Source: Acinetobacter sp.
GTDB taxonomy: Bacteria > Pseudomonadota > Gammaproteobacteria > Pseudomonadales > Moraxellaceae
DNA length: 5,670 nt
Assembly (NCBI GenBank): GCA_030152675.1
Contig: JASLIY010000197.1
Coordinates: forward strand, 1 to 5,670
Direction of reading: 5' to 3'
Shown one piece after another: positions 1-4,829 of this stretch. Position 1 is the first letter of the stretch; every line of letters starts with the position of its first letter. The notes under the pieces were generated by a model. It ran no database searches. It was given only the letters and a program-made list of their open reading frames with translations, and was not told the DNA's origin. Position numbers and translations under genes: made by a program.

Positions 1-35
1 CAATGATAATTTTTAATTGATCAACCAGTAAAAAT

Positions 36-42
36 CCACACA
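36..42 (-). promoter_or_regulatory. boxC-like element of the rrn leader
   Basis: The minus strand reads TGTGTGG, matching the start of the boxC element (UGUGUGG) of Escherichia coli rRNA leaders. It lies downstream of the boxA-like site, as expected. The motif is short and taken alone would mean little; its order and spacing are the support. Confidence 0.45.
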
Positions 43-58
43 AGTTGTTCTTCATAAA

Positions 59-71
59 TTCTTAATGATCT
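59..71 (-). promoter_or_regulatory. boxA-like antitermination element of the rrn leader
   Basis: The minus strand reads AGATCATTAAGAA. Aligned with the E. coli rrn boxA (TGCTCTTTAACAA) it keeps most positions, including the TTAA core. BoxA in RNA binds NusB/NusE (S10) and makes RNA polymerase resistant to Rho on rRNA operons. The match is imperfect and the site was picked because it directly follows a boxB-like hairpin. Confidence 0.38.
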
Positions 72-72
72 T

Positions 73-95
73 CTTGCTACTTCGTCAGCAGCAAG
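73..95 (-). promoter_or_regulatory. boxB-like stem-loop of the rrn leader
   Basis: CTTGCT (73-78) and AGCAAG (90-95) form a six-base-pair stem around an 11-base loop that can add two more pairs after one mismatch. It sits immediately upstream (in minus-strand transcription) of the boxA-like site and about five bases past the predicted P2 start. That is where boxB lies in enterobacterial rrn leaders. The inverted repeat is seen directly; the boxB role is inferred from position. Confidence 0.45.
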
Positions 96-106
96 CTAGG
101 TCGGCT

Positions 107-134
107 ATATTACTCTCTATCTCTAGAAAGTCAA
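107..134 (-). promoter_or_regulatory. rrn promoter P2
   Basis: On the minus strand a -35 box TTGACT (129-134, five of six to consensus) is followed by a 16-base spacer and the -10 box TAATAT (107-112, four of six). The bases after the -10 box, AGCCGACC, are G+C-rich, as in promoters under stringent control. Upstream of the -35 box, about 136-160 is almost pure A+T, which suits an UP element. Transcription would start near position 100, just ahead of the boxB-like hairpin, like P2 in E. coli rrn operons. Confidence 0.6.
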
Positions 135-210
135 CATGTAAAGTTAATATTTTTAAAAGCTTGTTTTCAAACCCAACCACTCAATACTGCAAATCGCATT
201 TCATCAAGTG

Positions 211-231
211 CTTGTTTCTCAACAAGTTTTT
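211..231 (-). repeat. Small hairpin between rrn P1 and P2
   Basis: CTTGTT (211-216) and AACAAG (221-226) pair around a TCTC loop, and the plus strand continues with five T residues. On the plus strand this looks like a weak intrinsic terminator, but no plus-strand gene leads into it. On the minus strand it would fold in the P1 transcript only, upstream of P2. Function unknown. Confidence 0.35.
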
Positions 232-257
232 ATCAACATCACCGCCGATGGATGTGC

Positions 258-304
258 ATTATAGGCGAAATATTTTCAGGCGCAACCCCTATTTTTAAGT
301 TTTA
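258..304 (-). promoter_or_regulatory. rrn promoter P1 with A+T-rich UP-like element
   Basis: The minus strand has a perfect -10 box TATAAT (258-263), a 16-base spacer and a -35 box TTGCGC (280-285, TTG conserved). Upstream of the -35 box, 290-304 is A+T-rich (runs of A on the minus strand), in the place of an UP element that contacts the RNA polymerase alpha subunit. Transcription would begin near 250-252. It lies about 150 bases upstream of P2, giving the tandem P1-P2 layout of many proteobacterial rRNA operons. The weak -35 with a perfect -10 and UP-like tract is usual for such promoters. Confidence 0.7.
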
Positions 305-394
305 GCGAAATAATGCGTTGGATGTTTGGTTTTTGAACGAAAATCCGTTTTTTTAATCTTTTTCCTTTATTTCGGATTATAAATTAAACATAGA

Positions 395-1465
395 TTACTT
401 TTTCAATGCGATTGGCAATGGCTGTTCAAGTCGATCGAGGAGCATTTCTTGCTGATTCTTCTCTTGCCACCTCAATGGCCGACAGTCGATATACTCACAA
501 TAGCCCGCATGCCCTTCATAAAGCTGCCGATCCAATTCGACTTGATAGTTAAAACTGCCAACATAGCCCGCCCCCACACCAAATTTAAAATCACCTCGAC
601 TTTGCGCAGATACTTTAATGCTGTGCTCAGCATCGCGGGCTTGCCATTCAAACTCTCTGGGCAAGTACATTTCATGATGGTTGGGTGTCTGTATTTTAGG
701 ATAAAGTCGCTGCACGATGAAATGTACATGGGTTTCAAAGCAATAGCTCTTGTTTTGCAATGCATCACGAACAAAGATTTTAGATTGCATCACTTGATTA
801 AACTGATTGCGCACATGCAACAACAGCAACTGACGTTGATCCTCAAGATGAATCACTTGATAACTATAAAAACAGATTGGCAGATAAGGTAAATGAATAG
901 CACGCAGATAATCAAAACTTGCCAACTGATCAATCTGGAAAACTTCACCTTTAAACTTAATCTGTCCCTGACACTGTGCGGGTACTGACCAATGCTGATA
1001 CAAGCCCAAGCGCAATTTGGAAAAATAGCTAATCAGCGGCATAGCAGTCAAGTTGAGATCAACACTAAGTTCGGCGTCATCCTGATAGAGATGAAAGTTT
1101 GGAAATTGACCGTTGAGATAGACGTGTTCACCAAATTGAAAGTATTGGTTTTTTAAAACACAGTCTTGTTCGATGGAATATGTTTGCAAATGCCCCTGCA
1201 TATGTGGGCTTACACTGCTAACCAGCGTGACGGTATCTAGCGCTGTGGTTTGGATACACGCAGGATTTCTAAAAATAGGAATATTAGGCTGCCCAATGAT
1301 CACCCTTAAACTGAAGTAATGTAGGGGCGCAGGCAAGTGCGGAATAATAATTGCCAATTGCACGATCTTAAACCATGCACTCGGCGGACGATAAGCCAGT
1401 TGCAAAGGAAACTGAGCTTGATTAGACAGTTGCGACGTATCATACGCTTCGACAAGCAACGGCAT
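395..1465 (-). CDS. Uncharacterised protein, possibly AttH/CrtC-type lipocalin-like (DUF6670-like)
   Basis: A 356-residue protein whose role I do not know. The start is set at the ATG at 1465: AAGGAG ends six bases before it, while the in-frame GTG just upstream (1468) would leave only three bases. I see no signal peptide or membrane helix, although residues 32-60 are hydrophobic. The middle (about 155-190, with LGLYQHWSVPA and GEVFQIDQLASFDYLRA) and the C-terminal part (about 270-330, with GVGAGYVGSFNYQ and YEGHAGYCEYIDCR) alternate polar and non-polar residues like beta strands. They recall the paired domains of AttH/CrtC-like proteins; I also associate such Acinetobacter proteins with DUF6670, from memory only. 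It lies 35 bp after pssA on the same strand, so co-transcription is likely and a lipid-linked role is conceivable but unproven. No clear terminator follows before the rrn promoter. Confidence 0.8.
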   Translation of the reverse strand: MPLLVEAYDTSQLSNQAQFPLQLAYRPPSAWFKIVQLAIIIPHLPAPLHYFSLRVIIGQPNIPIFRNPACIQTTALDTVTLVSSVSPHMQGHLQTYSIEQDCVLKNQYFQFGEHVYLNGQFPNFHLYQDDAELSVDLNLTAMPLISYFSKLRLGLYQHWSVPAQCQGQIKFKGEVFQIDQLASFDYLRAIHLPYLPICFYSYQVIHLEDQRQLLLLHVRNQFNQVMQSKIFVRDALQNKSYCFETHVHFIVQRLYPKIQTPNHHEMYLPREFEWQARDAEHSIKVSAQSRGDFKFGVGAGYVGSFNYQVELDRQLYEGHAGYCEYIDCRPLRWQEKNQQEMLLDRLEQPLPIALKK

Positions 1466-1471
1466 CACAAG

Positions 1472-1477
1472 CTCCTT
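1472..1477 (-). promoter_or_regulatory. Ribosome binding site deciding the start of the lipocalin-like gene
   Basis: The minus strand reads AAGGAG, six bases before the ATG at 1465 and only three before the alternative GTG at 1468. The spacing favours the ATG. Confidence 0.65.
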
Positions 1478-1500
1478 GTTCCAATGTACTTATCTCATGC

Positions 1501-2343
1501 TTAATTCACTGAGTGTGTTTCCTCAGTTTGGTTGCGTGCCAAAAAGGTGGTCACAAAACCAGATAAAGCATACACAATAGAAACCGCCAAGATTCCTAGC
1601 GGAATATCATAGGTGATAATGCCGAACACCAAGACCACAGGCAACATGACGACAAATGGTACCCGCTTACGATCGACTTGTTTAAATGAATAGTACTTAA
1701 CATTTGAAACCATCAATAATCCAACGATGACCATCAATGCAGCATAAATCGCTTGAATTGTACCCGAACTCAGATCAAAGACCATGGGATAGTCACGACT
1801 CACCCATACCAAAGAAATCACCATGACCGCCGCCAAAGGACTGGCAATACCAATAAAGTAGCGCTTATCGACCACCCCAATCTGAACATTAAAGCGGGCC
1901 AAACGAAATGCAGCACACGCGGTATAAACAAAGCAGCATGCCAAACCAATACGGCCCAAATCATGTAATGCCCAGCTATACATTAAAATCGCAGGTGCAA
2001 TCCCGAAGGCCAACAAGTCAGACAAAGAATCGTACTGTTCACCAAAAGCACTTTGTGCACCAATAGCTCGCGCCACTCGACCATCTAAGCCATCAAATAA
2101 AGCCGCCAGAAAAATGGCATAAATTGCATGCAAATAATCGTGATTCATACTCGCAATAATCGAGTAAAAACCACACAGCAATGCAGCCGTCGTAATCAGA
2201 TTCGGCCAGAGATAAATACCACGGCGTTTCACTTTATGCCCCTCATGGGTATGCTCTTCTTCTTCAACTTCAAAAGTGATGCCATCAAAAGAATGATCAT
2301 CGGGCGTAACATCATGGCGCTCAGGTTTATTGATATTTGTCAT
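1501..2343 (-). CDS. pssA: CDP-diacylglycerol--serine O-phosphatidyltransferase
   Basis: PssA joins CDP-diacylglycerol and L-serine to make phosphatidylserine, the precursor of phosphatidylethanolamine, in the inner membrane. The 280-residue protein carries the complete CDP-alcohol phosphotransferase signature at residues 84-109: D84, D87-G88, A91-R92, G101, D105 and D109, the aspartates that bind metal and act in catalysis. About eight hydrophobic segments follow from residue 47 (roughly 47-66, 71-84, 110-125, 131-148, 164-182, 196-213, 229-246, 248-268). The start of the first, WPNLITTAALLCGFY, is typical of the membrane-embedded type II enzyme rather than the E. coli PLD-type enzyme. The N-terminal 45 residues are polar, with an acidic run (EVEEEE) followed by His and basic residues, presumably cytoplasmic. 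The start has AGGA seven bases upstream (2351-2354). It lies 85 bp after rlmJ and 35 bp before the lipocalin-like gene. Confidence 0.95.
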   Translation of the reverse strand: MTNINKPERHDVTPDDHSFDGITFEVEEEEHTHEGHKVKRRGIYLWPNLITTAALLCGFYSIIASMNHDYLHAIYAIFLAALFDGLDGRVARAIGAQSAFGEQYDSLSDLLAFGIAPAILMYSWALHDLGRIGLACCFVYTACAAFRLARFNVQIGVVDKRYFIGIASPLAAVMVISLVWVSRDYPMVFDLSSGTIQAIYAALMVIVGLLMVSNVKYYSFKQVDRKRVPFVVMLPVVLVFGIITYDIPLGILAVSIVYALSGFVTTFLARNQTEETHSVN

Positions 2344-2367
2344 TCTTCGGTCCTAATGTTTAACTTT

Positions 2368-2396
2368 ATTATGGCGTAACTGTCACTTAAATTGAA
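2368..2396 (-). promoter_or_regulatory. Candidate pssA promoter
   Basis: In the 85-base gap between rlmJ and pssA the minus strand has TTCAAT (2391-2396, three of six to the -35 consensus), a 17-base spacer and CATAAT (2368-2373, five of six to the -10 consensus). Transcription would start near 2361, about 18 bases ahead of the pssA start codon. The -35 box is weak, and pssA might instead be read through from rlmJ. Confidence 0.35.
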
Positions 2397-2422
2397 CAAT
2401 AAAATGCCAAAGCGTTGCCGCA

Positions 2423-2441
2423 GGTTGGTTATTCACCAACC
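2423..2441 (-). repeat. Inverted repeat over the rlmJ stop codon
   Basis: GGTTGGT (2423-2429) and ACCAACC (2435-2441) can form a seven-base-pair stem with a five-base loop; the next four bases repeat AACC. It covers the last codons and stop of rlmJ. No T-run follows on the minus strand, so it does not qualify as an intrinsic terminator. It could slow 3' decay of rlmJ mRNA, or be incidental to the C-terminal codons for WLVGE. Confidence 0.35.
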
Positions 2442-3286
2442 AACCAACGCACGGCAGCATGTCCGCCATTTTCACTCATACGTAAATGTGGGAATAACCA
2501 CTGTAAAGCTTCATCGGCTTGATTTGAGAACTGCCAAGGTGGATTGATGACCAACAGACCACAACCATTTAGGCCGACTGGCGTATCATCCGGCCACACA
2601 CAGATTTCGCAGATCAACTGACGACGAATACCAGATTTCTGCATTTTCTTTTCAAAACGGCTAATCATGGCGCGATCTTTAATCGGATACCACAATGCGA
2701 TGACACCTGTTGGCCATTTCTTATGTGCTTCAACCAATAACTCAACCAACTGCGGAAAGTCTTTACGTTCAATTTCATACGGTGGATCGATCATCACCAA
2801 GCCGCGTTTTTCTTTCGGCGGGATCACCCCCATCAAACCTTCATAAGCATCACGCTCATGCAAGCCAGCGCGTTTATCACGAATGTTATCTTTGAGTTGA
2901 TCAAACACCTCACTTTGCATTTCAAAAACAGTGGCTTTATCTGTTTCACGCATACCTTGCAAAGCAAACCAAGGTGAACCAGGATAGGCTCCACGACCTT
3001 CTTTGGCACGCATTTTTTCAACCAACTTCAAATACTGTTGCACGCCTTCGGGTGCTTGACGCACAACCGAATCATCAAGTTTCACTAAACGGTGAATACC
3101 ATTTAAATACTCACCAGATTTTTGTGCAGGCGCCGATGACAAATCGTATTGACCCGCCCCGCCATGTGTATCAATATATCGATACGTTTTATCTTTGACA
3201 TTTAAACGTGTCAAAAGTTGTAGCAATAACACGTGTTTCATGACATCAGCAAAATTGCCTGCATGGAAATGATGACGGTAATTCAT
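2429..3286 (-). CDS. rlmJ: 23S rRNA (adenine(2030)-N(6))-methyltransferase RlmJ
   Basis: RlmJ uses S-adenosylmethionine to methylate N6 of A2030 (E. coli numbering) in 23S rRNA. The 285-residue product, near the 280 of the E. coli enzyme, opens with NYRHHFHAGNFADVMKH, the family's N-terminal signature. It has DTHGGAG (residues 39-45) near the SAM site and the N6-adenine methyltransferase motif IV DPPYE at 167-171, whose Asp is catalytic. The open frame extends upstream to a GTG at 3343, but that region contains the likely promoter (-10 at 3316-3321), so the extension is rejected. An in-frame ATG at 3298 (adding MNQN) remains possible: AGGA abuts that ATG, while for 3286 the same AGGA lies 13 bases upstream. 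I chose 3286 because it matches the E. coli N terminus best. The gene is divergent from the oxygenase gene and precedes pssA. Confidence 0.94.
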   Translation of the reverse strand: MNYRHHFHAGNFADVMKHVLLLQLLTRLNVKDKTYRYIDTHGGAGQYDLSSAPAQKSGEYLNGIHRLVKLDDSVVRQAPEGVQQYLKLVEKMRAKEGRGAYPGSPWFALQGMRETDKATVFEMQSEVFDQLKDNIRDKRAGLHERDAYEGLMGVIPPKEKRGLVMIDPPYEIERKDFPQLVELLVEAHKKWPTGVIALWYPIKDRAMISRFEKKMQKSGIRRQLICEICVWPDDTPVGLNGCGLLVINPPWQFSNQADEALQWLFPHLRMSENGGHAAVRWLVGE

Positions 3287-3315
3287 GTTTTGATTCATTC
3301 CTGTATCCAACGGGC

Positions 3316-3343
3316 ATTTTAGCATGAAAAAATATTTCTTCAC
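3316..3343 (-). promoter_or_regulatory. rlmJ promoter with extended -10
   Basis: The minus strand has TAAAAT (3316-3321, five of six) preceded by TGC, an extended -10 (TGnTAAAAT). Sixteen bases further upstream is a poor -35, GTGAAG (3338-3343). Start of transcription near 3309 gives a short leader before either ATG (3298 or 3286) and rules out the upstream GTG at 3343. Confidence 0.5.
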
Positions 3344-3366
3344 TGCCCGTCTGTTGTTCTAAAATG

Positions 3367-3397
3367 CTGACCCTTTATTTTCTTAAGTGAATATAGT
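3367..3397 (+). promoter_or_regulatory. Candidate promoter of the prolyl-hydroxylase-like gene
   Basis: TATAGT (3392-3397, five of six to the -10 consensus) lies three bases before the ATG at 3401; the best -35 candidate, CTGACC (3367-3372), is 19 bases away, longer than usual. If used, RNA would start near 3404, after the first ATG, and translation would have to begin at the ATG at 3410 on a nearly leaderless message. A weaker alternative is TTGTTC (3354-3359) with TATTTT (3376-3381), which leaves room for the ATG at 3401. Confidence 0.25.
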
Positions 3398-3400
3398 CCT

Positions 3401-4018
3401 ATGGAAGCAATGTTCATCCCAAAGTCATGGCATGTTGATCAAATTTTAGATGATTTAGATCAACATGGTTTCACTCTAATCGACAATGTCTATCCGCCTG
3501 ACATACATAACGCACTGATTGCAGAATGCAGCAACAACCTCAATCAATTTCGCGAAGCTGCCGTACAAAATGGTGTCATCAGCCAAGTGCGTAGTGATCA
3601 TATCTTATGGATTAATGATGACTTAGCGATTGCACAACAGCACATTGAATTACTCACCGACATCTCCCAATGTCTCAATCGTAATTTTTTTCTCGGCATT
3701 CAAAATATTGAAGCACACTACGCCTGCTACAACAGCGGCGAATTTTATAAACTACACCGCGACAATCCACAGCAAAAAAATGACCGCGTCATCTCGAGTG
3801 TGTTTTATCTGCATGCTCACTGGCAAGAGGATTGGGGTGGACAACTTAAGTTACAAGATAAAAACCAGCACTGGCATACCATCCAACCGACGCCGAACCG
3901 CATGGTGCTATTTCAAAGTGATTTGTTGCATGAGGTGCTCAAAGCCAAACAGCAACGCCTTTCGATTACAGCTTGGTTGCGCAGCGATCAAAACATCTTG
4001 CCTTTGACGCAGCTTTAA
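3401..4018 (+). CDS. 2-oxoglutarate/Fe(II) oxygenase, EGLN/PHD-like prolyl hydroxylase
   Basis: A 205-residue soluble enzyme with a P4H-type double-stranded beta-helix. Iron ligands are H119, D121 (HRDNP) and H177 (LHEV). R186, nine residues after H177, should bind the 2-oxoglutarate carboxylate, the same H-to-R spacing as in human PHD2. Further likeness to the HIF prolyl hydroxylases: VRSDHILWI at 63-71 (PHD2 has a comparable RGDKITW), ACYNSG at 108-113, the strand VISSVFYLH at 130-138, and WGGQLKL at 145-151. The known bacterial relative, the Pseudomonas prolyl hydroxylase, hydroxylates a proline in EF-Tu, so EF-Tu is a plausible but untested substrate. The ATG at 3401 has only a weak AAGTGA ten bases upstream; the ATG at 3410 is an alternative. 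It is transcribed divergently from rlmJ with about 114 bp between the genes. A general 2OG oxygenase with another substrate cannot be excluded. Confidence 0.9.
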   Translation: MEAMFIPKSWHVDQILDDLDQHGFTLIDNVYPPDIHNALIAECSNNLNQFREAAVQNGVISQVRSDHILWINDDLAIAQQHIELLTDISQCLNRNFFLGIQNIEAHYACYNSGEFYKLHRDNPQQKNDRVISSVFYLHAHWQEDWGGQLKLQDKNQHWHTIQPTPNRMVLFQSDLLHEVLKAKQQRLSITAWLRSDQNILPLTQL

Positions 4019-4094
4019 AATTTAAAAGCAGAGCACTCCTCTCCTAGACTGCTTCAAAATAACAGCCTTGTGCAGGCGCCTTAAAAATCACGCT

Positions 4095-4123
4095 TTAAAA
4101 CGACTGCTTTAGCCTCATATACA
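4095..4123 (+). promoter_or_regulatory. Candidate promoter of the TPR-like gene
   Basis: TTAAAA (4095-4100, four of six) and TATACA (4118-4123, four of six) are 17 bases apart, and RNA would start about 20 bases before the ATG at 4151. The rest of the 132-base gap (4019-4150) holds no convincing terminator for the oxygenase gene, so both plus-strand genes could also share a transcript. Confidence 0.3.
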
Positions 4124-4150
4124 CTGCATATTGAAATAGGATTAACCTTA

Positions 4151-4678
4151 ATGCTTAAAGATACAAAGCTTATTATTTCGCGTATCGGTGAAACAGATCA
4201 GTTGTCTTTAACAGAAAATAGCCCAACTTTGGCACTTGAGCGAAGTGATTTGCGTCTGCAACTGGTCACACATAGCCACGCGCGTTCCGAACAAGTTCAC
4301 TTCTTACAAGAGGCGATTGTATTGCTCGAACAAGCTCGGGTTGAGTATGAGGAAATGCCTTTGGCGCTGTATCTTGATCTGTCTTTACAGCTTGCCAAGG
4401 CCTATATGATGTATTTTGAGATCACGAAGCAAGCGCACTTTGCATTGATTACCCAGCAGATCCTGAGACCCTTAATGGTACATGCGCATGGTGATATTTA
4501 TTTTTATTTGGCCTATGCCGCCATATCTAAAAATGAAAAAGCCTTGATGCGCCACTGGTTAAGCAAATATGTAAAATCAAGCCAGTTTGATCATGAATTG
4601 ATGTCTCAACATGCTGCATTTGCACCAGTTCGCGACGAAGATTGGTTTCAAGCCTTATTGCAATCACGACTGCATTGA
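4151..4678 (+). CDS. Uncharacterised TPR-like helical protein
   Basis: A 175-residue protein I do not recognise. After an N-terminal part of about 45 residues without clear structure it is rich in amphipathic helices (roughly 48-65, 69-90, 94-108, 113-125, 128-141), consistent with two or three tetratricopeptide-type helix pairs. The C-terminal stretch AAFAPVRDEDWFQALL (155-170) resembles the closing motif often found after TPR arrays (FxPLRxDPRFQxLL). No signal peptide, membrane helix or catalytic motif is visible, so a cytoplasmic protein-binding role is the natural guess. AGGA (4138-4141) stands nine bases before the ATG. It follows the oxygenase gene by 132 bp on the same strand and converges with mdh. 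Its coding status is supported by the ribosome binding site, length and helical pattern rather than by a named family. Confidence 0.82.
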   Translation: MLKDTKLIISRIGETDQLSLTENSPTLALERSDLRLQLVTHSHARSEQVHFLQEAIVLLEQARVEYEEMPLALYLDLSLQLAKAYMMYFEITKQAHFALITQQILRPLMVHAHGDIYFYLAYAAISKNEKALMRHWLSKYVKSSQFDHELMSQHAAFAPVRDEDWFQALLQSRLH

Positions 4679-4740
4679 TACTCAGGGCGCTTGCAAGTCC
4701 TTTAAGCACATGCAAAATGACGCTCAATATTTTAAAGCAT

Positions 4741-4776
4741 AGAAAAACCCCACAAGTTGTGTCCAACTTATGGGGT
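4741..4776 (-). terminator. Intrinsic terminator of mdh
   Basis: Two 13-base arms (4747-4759 and 4764-4776) flank a four-base loop. On the minus strand all 13 positions pair, one as a U-G wobble, with the G+C-rich ACCCC/GGGGT at the base, and the RNA continues with UUUUUCU (4747-4741). On the plus strand the same position is a C-A mismatch and no T-run follows directly, so the element acts for mdh rather than for the convergent TPR-like gene. It lies about 55 bases past the mdh stop codon. Confidence 0.88.
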
Positions 4777-4829
4777 GCAGTTCAAAATAGGGTGTTTTTT
4801 TCGCATTAAGCGAACTTCATCAATGATGA

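Larger units (their letters stand above)
1..251 (-). other. 5' leader of a ribosomal RNA operon (pre-16S leader), 16S gene off the left edge
   Basis: This stretch has no credible protein gene. Read on the minus strand it runs from a strong promoter through about 250 bases of A+T-rich DNA to the window edge. It carries a stem-loop (73-95), a boxA-like sequence (59-71) and a boxC-like TGTGTGG (36-42) in the boxB-boxA-boxC order of rRNA operon leaders, where they load the Nus-factor antitermination complex. The last ~100 bases also match my memory of the DNA just ahead of 16S rRNA in Acinetobacter. The leader would be transcribed as the 5' end of the pre-rRNA and removed by RNase processing. No 16S sequence is visible, so the link to 16S is inferred. 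The 77-codon open frame at 65-298 on the plus strand has no recognisable protein features. Confidence 0.82.

Noticed and set aside
65..298. 77-codon plus-strand open frame in the left-end gap
   Set aside because: It lies on the opposite strand to a convincing rrn promoter and leader, has no ribosome binding site, and its composition is not protein-like.
376..406. Minus-strand TATAAT (376-381) with TTGAAA (401-406) as a further rrn promoter
   Set aside because: The boxes are good matches, but the spacer is 19 bases and the -35 box lies within the end of a coding sequence. The P1 promoter nearer the leader explains the operon better. Start-site mapping could revive it.
449..892. 147-codon plus-strand open frame inside the lipocalin-like gene
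   Set aside because: It overlaps a longer minus-strand gene with a clear ribosome binding site and shows no protein family features; it is a shadow frame.
4026..4054. Inverted repeat AAGCAG/CTGCTT after the oxygenase gene as a terminator
   Set aside because: The stem is six pairs with a 17-base loop and no T-run follows.
39..4760. Ten-base repeat CACAAGTTGT at 39-48 and 4751-4760
   Set aside because: One copy lies in the rrn leader and the other in the mdh terminator stem; two copies of a 10-mer without further flanking identity are likely chance.
4527..4766. 79-codon minus-strand frame over the end of the TPR-like gene and the mdh terminator
   Set aside because: It would start within the terminator hairpin and overlaps a better-supported gene on the other strand.
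4800..4814. TTCGC/GCGAA hairpin next to a T-run
   Set aside because: The T-run precedes the hairpin on the plus strand and would read as A on the minus strand after it, so neither strand forms a terminator.
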